A stretch of 64,000 nucleotides of DNA from Shinella kummerowiae. Lineage in GTDB: Bacteria > Pseudomonadota > Alphaproteobacteria > Rhizobiales > Rhizobiaceae. Every line of letters begins with the position of its first letter. The stretch's first letter is position 1. The notes below the pieces were generated by a model, which was given only the letters and a program-made list of their open reading frames with translations, was not told the origin of the DNA and ran no database searches. The DNA is taken from contig NZ_WUMK01000001.1 of assembly GCF_009827055.1 (NCBI RefSeq), forward strand, positions 372,001 to 436,000, given 5' to 3'. Both the position numbers and the translations under genes were made by a program. This document shows, piece by piece, positions 1 to 7,849 of this stretch.

Positions 1-82
1 TTCCTAATAAAATAATATGTCATCACGCATATGCGGTGCCGATATACGATATTGCCCCACAAAAGAGCTTCGGACAGCCGAA

Positions 83-111
83 AGCGCCCGGCCGGAAAAC
101 GGCCAGGCGCT
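83..111 (-). terminator. Candidate terminator hairpin after cheW
   Basis: Positions 83-88 (AGCGCC) pair with 106-111 (GGCGCT) and 90-94 pair with 100-104, around a GAAAA loop on the plus strand. The hairpin lies about 30 nt past the cheW stop on the minus strand. Only a short T run follows, so it is a weak intrinsic terminator. The first 80 bases are AT-rich and hold no gene that I can see. Confidence 0.45.
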
Positions 112-141
112 CAAACCCGAATTCCGTCCCTTCACCGCGAA

Positions 142-606
142 CTAGGCGGCCTGGGCAAGCTCGTCGGCGATGACCGTGTCGAGGTTGAGGAAGCAGACCA
201 TCGACTTTTCCAGCGCCACGATGCCGCGGCAGAAGGCGCGCTGGGCTTCCGGAATGATTTCCGGCGCCGGCTGCAGCGCCTCGCTCTTGATGGTCATCAT
301 ATCGGACACCTGCTCGACCAGCAGGCCGACCAGCTTGCCGGCAATGTCGGTGACGATGATGGCGGAGCGCTCGGACGGCTCGGTCATCTTCATGCCGAGG
401 CGGCAGGCCATGTCGATGACCGGGATCACCGCGCCGCGCAGGTTGATGAGACCGAGCACGTAGGGCGGCGTATGCGGCATCGGCGTCACCGGCGCCCAGC
501 CGCGGATTTCGCGGATGGCCATGATGTCGATGCAGAATTCCTGCTCTCCAAGATGAAAGGAGACGATTTCGAGATAGGCGCCGGACTGCTTGATGGCGTT
601 GGACAT
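142..606 (-). CDS. cheW: Chemotaxis adaptor protein CheW
   Basis: A CheW-domain protein of 154 residues, the usual length for a stand-alone adaptor. CheW couples chemoreceptors to the kinase CheA in the cytoplasmic chemosensory array. The CheW fold shows in EIVSFHLGEQEFCIDIMAIR at the start, the PPYVLGLINLRGAVIPVIDM core, and the DIAGKLVGLLVEQVSDMMTI strand segment. I chose the ATG at 606: it follows the upstream receptor stop by one base and has GGAAGAA about ten bases upstream inside the receptor gene. It pairs with the adjacent receptor, and no CheA or other che genes lie in the window, so it is probably a secondary CheW away from the main che operon. Confidence 0.93.
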   Translation of the reverse strand: MSNAIKQSGAYLEIVSFHLGEQEFCIDIMAIREIRGWAPVTPMPHTPPYVLGLINLRGAVIPVIDMACRLGMKMTEPSERSAIIVTDIAGKLVGLLVEQVSDMMTIKSEALQPAPEIIPEAQRAFCRGIVALEKSMVCFLNLDTVIADELAQAA

Positions 607-607
607 G

Positions 608-2581
608 TCAGAATTCTTCCCAGTTTTCTGCGGCGGCAAGGGCGTTGCCCTTCACCGCGGCATGGCTTTTGAATGCCCCGGCAACCTTGGAAACAAGGCC
701 TCTTGCCGGAGACGGGGCGGGACGGGAGGCGGTGGAGGCCGCCCTCGGGGTACCGACGGGGGCGCGCACGCCCTCGTGGATCTGGAACTGGCCGACAAGA
801 CGGGTAAGGTTTTCCGCGTCCTGGGCCAGCGTATGGCTGACCGCATTGGATTCTTCGACCATTGCGGCGTTCTGCTGCGTCACCTGGTCCATCTGGTTGA
901 CGGCAACGTTGATTTCCTGGAGGCCGCTTGCCTGTTCACGGGCGGCGGTGACGATGGAGGCCATGTGTTCGTGGATACGCACCACGTCGCCGCCGATGCG
1001 GCCGAGCGACTGGCCCGTCGCCTGCACGAGGCGGGATCCGGTCTTCACCTCTTCCGACGAGCGGGTGATGAGGCCCTTGATGTCCTTGGCGGCGCCGGCG
1101 GCGCGCTGCGCAAGTTCGCGCACCTCCTGGGCGACGACCGCAAAGCCCTTGCCGGCCTCCCCTGCCCGTGCCGCTTCGACACCGGCGTTGAGCGCAAGCA
1201 GGTTTGTCTGGAAGGCGATCTCGTCGATGACGTTGATGATCTTGCCGATCTCGCTGGACGCACCCTCGATGCGCTCCATCGCCGACATGGCGTCGCTGAC
1301 GATGCGCTCGGATTCCACGGCACTTGCCTTGGTGGAATCGATCATCTGGCCGGCTTCTTCGGCGCGCGCCGTTGCGGTGCGCACGGTTGTCATGATCTCC
1401 TCGAGGGCGGCGGAGGTCTCTTCAAGCGAGGCGGCCTGCTGTTCCGTGCGTTTGGCGAGATCGTCCGCGGCCGCGCGCATCTGGCCGCTGTTCGACTGGA
1501 TCGAGCCGGTATTGTCCTTGACCTCGGTCATGACGTTGCGCAGGCGCTCGACCGTATTGTTGAAGTCGATGCGAAGCTTTTCGAGGTCGGCGCGGAACGG
1601 ATCCAGCAACGCGACCGTCAGGTCGCCTTCGGACAGGCGATTGAGGCCGTGACCAAGCGCTTCGACGGCCACCCGCACCTGCCGTTCGTCCTCATGGGCG
1701 GCGGCCTCGCGACCGTGCCGTTCGGTTTCGATACGGGCGCGGCTGTCTTCGTTCGCCTGCTCCAGGTCGCGCTTTTCTATGGCCGCCCGGCGGAAGGCCT
1801 CTGCCGACCGCGCCATCTCGCCGATCTCGTCGCCGCGTTCGGTCGCCGCGACTGGCGTGGCCACGTCACCGGAAAGGATACGCTGCATGCTGTCGCGAAC
1901 GGCGACAATGCCACCGCGCAGCTTGTTGCCGTGATAGATGATCAAACCGAGCAGCGTGATCATGCCGACAAGGCCGATGCCGATCTGATAGAGGATGGAC
2001 TGGCTGGATGCGAGCTGCGCTTCCTGGACGCGCGCTTCGAGCAGAGCGGACCCTTCCTCGGCGAGCGCGCCCAGCGTTGCCGTTATCCGTTCCCCACCGC
2101 CGTCGATGGCGTCGTCGAGCGCGGCGAAGGCTTCGAACGGTGCGCCATCCTCGATCATTTTCTTGAGATCGACGGCAATCGCCTTCTCGACCTGCTGCAG
2201 ATCACCTTCGAACGGATCGAGCATGGTCGGCTTGCCAAGTTCGGCGGCCAGCGCTTTGGCGGCGCCTGCGCCCTCCTTCAGCGTTTTCAGCGAGCCGTCG
2301 ATGATCTTCAGCCGCTCCGGCTGGATGGCCTTTTCCTCGCGGTCGATGATGCTGTCCATCGCCACGAGCACGAGATCGACATTCGCCAGCCGCATGGCCT
2401 GAACGGTGTCGACCTTGTTCTGAATGCCGACGGCAGCCTCGGAGGCGTCGCGGATCGTCGTGCCGCCGTACCAGCCGGCCGCAAGCATTGTGCCGAAGCC
2501 GAGGAAAGCGGCAGCGCCAAGCGTTGCGAGGCGGGAACTGACGGAAAGGGTCCTGCGCTGTGCTGTAATTTCGTGAGACAT
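608..2581 (-). CDS. Methyl-accepting chemotaxis protein
   Basis: A transmembrane chemoreceptor of 657 residues. Membrane helix 1 is around residues 17-37 and helix 2 around 196-216, enclosing a helical periplasmic sensor of about 160 residues with no signature I can name. HAMP follows (about 217-270), with a second HAMP-like segment near 305-330 (LSEGDLTV). The signalling hairpin tip is conserved around residues 453-490 (EIAFQTNLLALNAGVEAARA onward). The C-terminus ends NWEEF, which matches the pentapeptide tether (NWETF type) that recruits the methyltransferase CheR. It is one base upstream of cheW and surely co-transcribed. The ligand cannot be told from sequence. Confidence 0.93.
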   Translation of the reverse strand: MSHEITAQRRTLSVSSRLATLGAAAFLGFGTMLAAGWYGGTTIRDASEAAVGIQNKVDTVQAMRLANVDLVLVAMDSIIDREEKAIQPERLKIIDGSLKTLKEGAGAAKALAAELGKPTMLDPFEGDLQQVEKAIAVDLKKMIEDGAPFEAFAALDDAIDGGGERITATLGALAEEGSALLEARVQEAQLASSQSILYQIGIGLVGMITLLGLIIYHGNKLRGGIVAVRDSMQRILSGDVATPVAATERGDEIGEMARSAEAFRRAAIEKRDLEQANEDSRARIETERHGREAAAHEDERQVRVAVEALGHGLNRLSEGDLTVALLDPFRADLEKLRIDFNNTVERLRNVMTEVKDNTGSIQSNSGQMRAAADDLAKRTEQQAASLEETSAALEEIMTTVRTATARAEEAGQMIDSTKASAVESERIVSDAMSAMERIEGASSEIGKIINVIDEIAFQTNLLALNAGVEAARAGEAGKGFAVVAQEVRELAQRAAGAAKDIKGLITRSSEEVKTGSRLVQATGQSLGRIGGDVVRIHEHMASIVTAAREQASGLQEINVAVNQMDQVTQQNAAMVEESNAVSHTLAQDAENLTRLVGQFQIHEGVRAPVGTPRAASTASRPAPSPARGLVSKVAGAFKSHAAVKGNALAAAENWEEF

Positions 2582-2873
2582 GATGCGGTTCGCCCGATCG
2601 AGCCGGGCCCTCGCCGCGGCATCCCTTGTGGATCCTGGGTGAAATACGCTTCTCGCCGTCTCCCCCGGTCGGCGGACATCATGCCCGGTGAGCCGATTCC
2701 GGCCCTTTGCGCGTATTGGGACCGTGACAAAGAGAGATTAAACAAAACCTAAAGCGGGCACGCTGAAACGCGCATTTTAGCAAAATTTGATGAATTCCGC
2801 TGCGCCGGATTACCTGGCGTTGCGCGCGGCAGCCCCGGTTCCAAAACCAGCCGTTTCATGCTATGCTCGACGC

Positions 2874-3029
2874 ATGGACAAACGCCGCCGATATACACCC
2901 TTGCTCGCCGCGCTGATTGCGCTCGGCCTCGGCGTTCTCGCCGCCAAAGCAGCCTTTGCCGGCTGGCTGGAGCACGGACCGGCGATCTTCCTAAGCCTTG
3001 CCGAATCCGGCATGTCCTGGTGCTTCTGA
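2874..3029 (+). CDS. Small single-pass membrane protein, 51 residues
   Basis: Reads MDKRRRYTPLLAALIALGLG at the start: a basic N-terminus, one hydrophobic segment (about residues 9-27) and a short tail ending SGMSWCF. The reading frame continues upstream to 2787, but the ATG at 2874 gives the classic small membrane protein layout. It sits about 125 nt before the SCO1 gene on the same strand, so a link to copper or oxidase assembly is possible, though position is the only evidence. I believe similar short proteins occur in other Rhizobiaceae, from memory only. Function is unknown. Confidence 0.6.
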   Translation: MDKRRRYTPLLAALIALGLGVLAAKAAFAGWLEHGPAIFLSLAESGMSWCF

Positions 3030-3155
3030 TCACAATCCCGCGAGCCACCGCCCCGCACCCCCATTGCGGCAATTGGCGCGTTTGCGCGACCCGAAACGAA
3101 GGACTATGACACCGGCATGCTGCGACAAGCCGCACCGTGCTCTCGAAGGATCGCC

Positions 3156-3755
3156 ATGAAGACCCTGCGCCTCGTACTCTGGATCGCCGTCGCCCTCGTT
3201 GCGGCCCTGCTTGGTTGGCTGACCCTGGAAGCGACCCGGACCAAGGACCAGGTCACCGGCGGCCCGTTCGGCGTCCCCTTCGAACTCGTCGCACAGGACG
3301 GCAAGCCGATCACCGAGAAGGCGTTTACCGGCAAGCCGACCGCCCTTTTCTTCGGCTTCACCCATTGCCCGGAAGTCTGCCCGACGACGCTGTTCGAACT
3401 CGACGGCTGGCTCGCCAAGGTCGATCCTGACGGCTCCAAGCTCCAGGCCTACTTCGTGACCGTCGACCCCGAACGCGACACGCCGGACATCATCGGCCAA
3501 TATGTCGGCAACGTGTCGAAGCGCATCACCGGCATTTCCGGCGCGCCGGACAGGGTGTTGGAAATGGCCAAGGGTTTTCGCGTGTATTACCGCAAGGTGC
3601 CGCTCGACGAGAAGAAGCCCGACGGCGACTATACGATGGATCATTCGGCCTCCGTCCTCCTGCTCGACGCCGACGGCCGCTTCACCGGCACGATCGCCTA
3701 TGGCGAGAACGCCGAGGTCGCCGAACAGAAGCTTGCCAACCTGATCAACAGATAA
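3156..3755 (+). CDS. SCO1/SenC family copper chaperone
   Basis: SCO proteins deliver copper to the CuA site of cytochrome c oxidase, or act as thiol-disulfide reductases, in the periplasm. This one has 199 residues from the ATG at 3156, which has AAGGA upstream and begins MKTLRLVLWIAVALVAALLG, a membrane anchor or signal sequence. The thioredoxin fold shows the copper motif TH-CPEVC-P (Cys71, Cys75) and the conserved distal histidine in DYTMDHSAS (His163), so all three metal ligands are present. No oxidase genes are nearby. The gene ends 77 nt before prmA on the same strand. Confidence 0.9.
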   Translation: MKTLRLVLWIAVALVAALLGWLTLEATRTKDQVTGGPFGVPFELVAQDGKPITEKAFTGKPTALFFGFTHCPEVCPTTLFELDGWLAKVDPDGSKLQAYFVTVDPERDTPDIIGQYVGNVSKRITGISGAPDRVLEMAKGFRVYYRKVPLDEKKPDGDYTMDHSASVLLLDADGRFTGTIAYGENAEVAEQKLANLINR

Positions 3756-3832
3756 GCGCAACGGCGGGCGATCCGCCTTTGCCCTTGGCTTTCGGACATG
3801 CTAGGCGGACCTGAAACAACAGGAACCGAGCC

Positions 3833-4717
3833 GTGAGCGAAATCCGCCTCTATATCTCCACGACCGAGAAGCGCGCCGAGATCGCGCTTTCGCTGATGAG
3901 CGACGCCTTTGAAGACGAAGGCTACGCCATCGCGACGATGGAGATCGACGAGAAAAACGATATCTGGGAAGCCTCCGTCTACATGTTCCGCGAGGACGAG
4001 GCGGCGATCCACGATCGCTTCGCCGCCCTGCTCGCGGGCGATTTTCCCGAGGCGGTGATCCAGCGCGAGGTGCTGCCGGATATCGACTGGATCGCCAAGT
4101 CGCTGGAGGGGTTGAAGCCCGTGCGGGCCGGCCGTTTCATCGTGCATGGCTCGCATGACCGCGGCACCGCCCGCCCCGGTGAAATCGCCATAGAGATCGA
4201 CGCCGGGCAGGCTTTCGGTACCGGCCATCACGGCACGACGGCGGGCTGCCTGGAGGTGATCTTCAACGTGATGCGGTCACGCAGAGTCAAGCGCGTGCTT
4301 GACCTTGGGACAGGCAGCGGCGTGCTGGCGATCGCCGCGCGCAAACTCGCGCCTGTCCGCGTTCTCGCGACAGATATCGACCCGATTGCCACCCGTGTCG
4401 CGCGCGAGAATGTGCGTATCAACGGCATTGCCTCCGGCGTCACGCTGGAAACCGCACCCGGTTTCCATTCCACCGCCTTCCGCCGCCACGGCCCGTTCGA
4501 CCTCATCATCGCCAACATCCTCGCCCGCCCACTAATGCGCATGGCGCCGCAGCTTGCCGCCCAGCTCGCGCCGGGTGGCGGCGATGTCATCCTGTCGGGT
4601 ATCCTCGCCTCGCAGCGCTGGAAGGTGTTGGCCGCCTATAACGGCGCGGGCCTGCGCCACGTGAGCACCATCTGGCGCAACGGCTGGGTGACGATCCACC
4701 TCGACAACAGACGATAA
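3833..4717 (+). CDS. prmA: Ribosomal protein L11 methyltransferase
   Basis: PrmA trimethylates ribosomal protein L11 with S-adenosylmethionine. The 294 residues match the family length. An N-terminal substrate-recognition domain (about 1-110) is followed by the signature GTGHHGTT (129-136), SAM motif I LDLGTGSG (156-163), the acidic loop TDIDP, and the catalytic-pocket motif NIL (228-230). Translation starts at GTG 3833, with AGGA about ten bases upstream. A 16-bp palindrome lies five bases after the stop codon. Confidence 0.95.
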   Translation: MSEIRLYISTTEKRAEIALSLMSDAFEDEGYAIATMEIDEKNDIWEASVYMFREDEAAIHDRFAALLAGDFPEAVIQREVLPDIDWIAKSLEGLKPVRAGRFIVHGSHDRGTARPGEIAIEIDAGQAFGTGHHGTTAGCLEVIFNVMRSRRVKRVLDLGTGSGVLAIAARKLAPVRVLATDIDPIATRVARENVRINGIASGVTLETAPGFHSTAFRRHGPFDLIIANILARPLMRMAPQLAAQLAPGGGDVILSGILASQRWKVLAAYNGAGLRHVSTIWRNGWVTIHLDNRR

Positions 4718-4722
4718 GAACA

Positions 4723-4758
4723 GCATTTCAGCGGGATGCTCACATCCCGCTGAAATGC
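4723..4758. repeat. Perfect 16-bp palindrome after prmA
   Basis: GCATTTCAGCGGGATG (4723-4738) is exactly complementary to 4743-4758, with a CTCA loop. It starts five bases after the prmA stop. There is no T tract on the plus strand, so it is either a rho-independent-like 3' stabilising hairpin for prmA mRNA or one copy of a dispersed intergenic palindrome. I saw no second copy in this window. Confidence 0.7.
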
Positions 4759-4777
4759 ATCAGAAAAACAGGCAAAA

Positions 4778-4980
4778 TAAAAAGGCGGTGCCAGAGGCAC
4801 CGCCTATAGTCGGCAAGCCGACCTGCCCGCGAGCTTGAGGAGGAGGAGCGCTCGAGCGGGCCTATGTGTTCCGAGCGCCTTCCCGGAGGAGGGAGGAGGA
4901 GTGACCGGCAAGACGCCTGATCGGAACACCTAGCTGTTTGCGACACGAAGGACTGGAGGAACTTTCACTTCGTTTCGCTT
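4778..4980 (-). ncRNA. Small RNA with three anti-Shine-Dalgarno hairpin loops
   Basis: Read on the minus strand, this gap between prmA and the next gene folds into a series of hairpins. Hairpin 1: 4968-4978 pairs with 4940-4950 (one mismatch) and its loop has TTCCTCC. Hairpin 2: 4921-4929 pairs with 4866-4874, extended inward by 4905-4908/4883-4886, and its loop is packed with CTCCTCC repeats. Hairpin 3: 4856-4861 pairs with 4825-4830 and the loop has CTCCTCCTC. A small hairpin (4809-4822) and an intrinsic terminator follow. Unpaired CCUCC loops can bind mRNA ribosome sites. The layout resembles the rhizobial alpha-r14/NfeR1 small RNA family as I remember it; this was not tested. The 5' end is estimated and I found no convincing promoter. 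Confidence 0.72.
4779..4804 (-). terminator. Intrinsic terminator of the small RNA
   Basis: GGCGGTGCC (4784-4792) pairs perfectly with GGCACCGCC (4796-4804) around an AGA loop. On the minus strand the stem is followed directly by TTTTTATTTT. It can only serve a minus-strand transcript, which is the main evidence that this gap is transcribed leftward. Confidence 0.85.
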
Positions 4981-5015
4981 GAAGCGCGTTTTACGTTCGC
5001 TTCGTTGGCGCCGCT

Positions 5016-5021
5016 TATAAT
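5016..5021 (+). promoter_or_regulatory. Candidate -10 box TATAAT for the gene at 5126
   Basis: A perfect TATAAT lies about 105 bases before the start codon of the next plus-strand gene. The -35 region 16-18 bp upstream is poor, so this is only a weak promoter call. Confidence 0.3.
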
Positions 5022-5125
5022 CGATTCCGAAATTCGAGAAAGCCCCCTGGGCACATGGGTGCCATGCGCAAGGCGCATAAGTCCAATCCCAGACCTCTTG
5101 AACCCCTTCCCGAGACGACTTGACC

Positions 5126-5650
5126 ATGGCCGCGACCATCATCCCTCTCATCGCCTTAGCCGTCATCGTCTTCGTGCTCTGGACGGCCATTCGCGCCACG
5201 ATCGCGTCAGGCAAGCCACCGCCTCACAGCGACAACACGACACGCTCGCTGGAAGAGCGCCACCGCGTCGCCCTTTCGCTGCGTGACCGGCTGAGCCGCA
5301 AGCCGCTTGGTACGCTGCTTGCCGAAGGCGTCTGGCGCAAGCTGCTCAACGAGGTCCCCGGCAAAGGTGTGATCTACGACCATCACCGGGATTTCTGCGG
5401 CCAGGGACTTATCCGCACCGAAAACGGTGTGATGCTCGCGGACGTGCAGGACGGTGGCCTCTATTTCGGCCCGCCGATCGCCGAATGGTCGACCGAAACG
5501 GATTTCGTCGCCTTCCTCGCCCGCCAGTCCGATTTTTCGATGAGCGGCTGGGAGGCGGCGGAGCCCTTCTTCTTCAGCGAGGACGACTGGCACCGCAACA
5601 ATCAGCGCCTTACCCGCGCCGTGCTGGAACGCTATCTCTCCCGCCTTTGA
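5126..5650 (+). CDS. Conserved-looking membrane-anchored protein of unknown function
   Basis: A protein of 174 residues with one N-terminal membrane helix (MAATIIPLIALAVIVFVLW), then a soluble part that most likely lies in the cytoplasm or periplasm as a single globular domain. It contains LLNEVPGKGVIYDHHRDFCG and a W/F-rich end (FFFSEDDWHRNNQRL). I do not recognise the family. The ATG at 5126 is chosen over a TTG at 5120. It is followed 60 nt later by aminopeptidase P on the same strand, so the two may be co-transcribed, which does not reveal a role. Confidence 0.7.
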   Translation: MAATIIPLIALAVIVFVLWTAIRATIASGKPPPHSDNTTRSLEERHRVALSLRDRLSRKPLGTLLAEGVWRKLLNEVPGKGVIYDHHRDFCGQGLIRTENGVMLADVQDGGLYFGPPIAEWSTETDFVAFLARQSDFSMSGWEAAEPFFFSEDDWHRNNQRLTRAVLERYLSRL

Positions 5651-5710
5651 CCTGAAGGGCCAATGGGCTAGATTGCCGGCACGATTCATTGCCTTACCGA
5701 AAGCCTCGTC

Positions 5711-7546
5711 ATGTTCCAGAGTTTCGACGTCAAATCCACGCCCCAGTTCGGCCGCAAGCGCGCAGATGCGCTGCGTGCCGCCTTCGATGCCCTCGGCATC
5801 GACGGCTTTCTCGTGCCGCGCGCCGATGAATATCAGGGAGAGTATGTGCCTGCCTCGGCCGAGCGCCTGTCCTGGCTCACCGGCTTTACCGGGTCGGCGG
5901 GCGTGGCGCTCGTCATGCGCAACCAGGCGATCGTTTTCGTCGATGGCCGCTACGTGACGCAATTGGCTGAGCAGGTCGACGGCAGCGTTTTCACCGGCGG
6001 CGACCTCGTCGGTGAGCCGCCGCATCTCTGGCTGCAAAACCACGCCCCGAAGGGTTTCAGGCTCGGCATCGACCCGTGGCTGCACACCGGCGCGGACGTG
6101 CGACGGCTGGAAAAGGCGCTGACCGGCACCGGTGGCGCGCTCGTCCTGCTGCCGCACAATCCGCTCGATCGTATCTGGACCGACCGCCCCGCCGAACCGC
6201 TCGGCCGCGTCACCATCCAGGCCATCGACCATGCGGGCGAACTTGCCAAAGACAAGCTGGTGCGCATGGCGGAAGCCACGGCTGCGGCCGGCGCCGATGT
6301 CCTCGCGGTCACCGACCCCTCCTCGATCGCCTGGATCTTCAACATCCGCGGCAGCGACGTGCCGCACACGCCGCATCCGCTCGCCCGCGCCATCATCCCG
6401 GCAAGCGGCCGCCCCCTCCTCTTCCTCGACAAACGCAAGACCAGTATCGAACCGGAAGCCTATCTCACCCAGCTTTCCGACCTCGTGCCGCCGTCGCAGT
6501 TCGACGAACGCATTGCCGCGCTGGCGGCCGAGGGCAAGCGCATCCTGATCGATCCCGACCAGGCCCCCTTCGCGCTCGCCGAGATCGTGCGCGCCAAGGG
6601 CGGCACGCTGGTCGAGGCGATCGATCCGGCCCGCCTGCCCCGTGCCTGCAAGAACGCCGTGGAGCTTCAGGGCTCGGCCCGCGCCCACCTGCAGGATGGT
6701 GCCGCCATGGTAGAGTTCCTCGCCTGGCTGGACAGCACCACACCCGGTTCGCAGACCGAGATCAGCGTGACGAAGAAGCTGGAGGATGTTCGCCGCAGCG
6801 TCGGCGAGCGCCAGCAGAACCCGCTGAAGGACGTGTCCTTCGACAGCATTGCCGGCGCCGGCGCGCATGCTGCCATCATGCATTATCGCGTGACGACCGA
6901 CAGCGACGCGACCATCGAGCCCGGCACGATGTTCCTCATCGATTCCGGCGCGCAATATATCAACGGCACGACAGACATCACCCGCACGGTCGCCATCGGC
7001 GCAGTGCCGGAGGAAGAGAGACGCTTCTTCACGCTGGTATTGAAGGGCATGATCGCCATCAGCACGGCCCGTTTCCCCAAGGGCACGCGCGGCTGCGACC
7101 TCGATCCGCTCGCCCGCATCGCACTCTGGAAGGCAGGCGCCGACTACGCGCACGGCACCGGCCATGGCGTCGGCTCCTATCTGTCCGTGCATGAGGGCCC
7201 GCAGCGCATTTCGCGGCTTTCGACGCAGGAGCTGCTAGAAGGCATGATCCTCTCGAACGAGCCGGGCTACTACCGCCCGGGCGCCTTCGGCATTCGCATC
7301 GAGAACCTGATCCACGTCCTGCCGGCGGCCCCGGTAGAAGGTGGCGACCTTGACATGGCGAGCTTCGAAACGCTGACCTTCTGCCCGATCGACCGCCGCC
7401 TCATTCTGACAGCGCTGCTGACGGAGGAGGAGCTTGCCTGGCTCAACGCCTATCACGCGGAAACGCGCGAAAAGCTCCTGCCGCTGCTGTCGGATGACGC
7501 AACGAAAACCTGGCTCGAAAAGGCGACGGCGGCGATCAGCCGATAA
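5711..7546 (+). CDS. pepP: Xaa-Pro aminopeptidase (M24B family)
   Basis: A cytoplasmic metallopeptidase of 611 residues that should remove N-terminal residues preceding proline. The length and layout (two creatinase-like N-terminal domains, the M24 catalytic domain and a C-terminal extension) match the long eukaryote-like aminopeptidase P form. Metal ligands are visible in order: Asp in LIDSGAQY, Asp in TTDITRT, His in HGTGHGVG, Glu in LSNEPGYY and Glu in FGIRIENL. It converges on azlD and their 3' ends overlap by 11 bases. Confidence 0.92.
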   Translation: MFQSFDVKSTPQFGRKRADALRAAFDALGIDGFLVPRADEYQGEYVPASAERLSWLTGFTGSAGVALVMRNQAIVFVDGRYVTQLAEQVDGSVFTGGDLVGEPPHLWLQNHAPKGFRLGIDPWLHTGADVRRLEKALTGTGGALVLLPHNPLDRIWTDRPAEPLGRVTIQAIDHAGELAKDKLVRMAEATAAAGADVLAVTDPSSIAWIFNIRGSDVPHTPHPLARAIIPASGRPLLFLDKRKTSIEPEAYLTQLSDLVPPSQFDERIAALAAEGKRILIDPDQAPFALAEIVRAKGGTLVEAIDPARLPRACKNAVELQGSARAHLQDGAAMVEFLAWLDSTTPGSQTEISVTKKLEDVRRSVGERQQNPLKDVSFDSIAGAGAHAAIMHYRVTTDSDATIEPGTMFLIDSGAQYINGTTDITRTVAIGAVPEEERRFFTLVLKGMIAISTARFPKGTRGCDLDPLARIALWKAGADYAHGTGHGVGSYLSVHEGPQRISRLSTQELLEGMILSNEPGYYRPGAFGIRIENLIHVLPAAPVEGGDLDMASFETLTFCPIDRRLILTALLTEEELAWLNAYHAETREKLLPLLSDDATKTWLEKATAAISR

Positions 7547-7847
7547 GGTGACGCAAAGTCATGACGACGATCCAGCCGATGCCCAGCATCGGCAGGAGCG
7601 AGACGCGCAATCCGGCAAAGAAGGCGACCGCCATCGTCAGGCTCACGTCGAGTCCACCCGTTACGGCAGCCGGCGCCACCAGCGTGGTGAGCACGGCCGC
7701 CGGTACGGCGTTCAGCGCTGCTTCTGCGCGCGGCGGAATGCGTTTCATGCGCGTGATGAAGATGTAGCCGCCCACGCGGGTCAGGTATGTCGCGATCGCT
7801 CCGGCTGCGATGATCAGGAGCGTCTGCAGGTGGAACATGGTGTCCAT
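7536..7847 (-). CDS. azlD: AzlD-like branched-chain amino acid export subunit
   Basis: A 103-residue protein with about four hydrophobic helices, typical of AzlD, the small partner of the AzlC permease. It starts at ATG 7847, two bases after the azlC stop codon, so it is translationally linked to azlC. The family feature YLTRVGGYIF near the N-terminus is present. Together the pair is expected to export branched-chain amino acids or analogues through the inner membrane. Substrate identity is inferred from the family only. Confidence 0.85.
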   Translation of the reverse strand: MDTMFHLQTLLIIAAGAIATYLTRVGGYIFITRMKRIPPRAEAALNAVPAAVLTTLVAPAAVTGGLDVSLTMAVAFFAGLRVSLLPMLGIGWIVVMTLRHLIG

Positions 7848-7849
7848 TG

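Noticed and set aside
590-2752. Long open frame on the plus strand across the chemoreceptor
   Set aside because: Antisense shadow of a well-supported minus-strand receptor; the translation is rich in H, R, G and shows no family features.
4740-5214. Two minus-strand frames of 68 and 94 residues in the prmA gap
   Set aside because: They coincide with the hairpin small RNA and end in its terminator or run antisense into the gene at 5126; the S/R-rich text comes from the CTCCTCC repeats.
5207-7192. Long minus-strand open frame across aminopeptidase P
   Set aside because: Antisense to an M24 gene with all metal ligands; high-GC codon structure keeps the opposite strand open.
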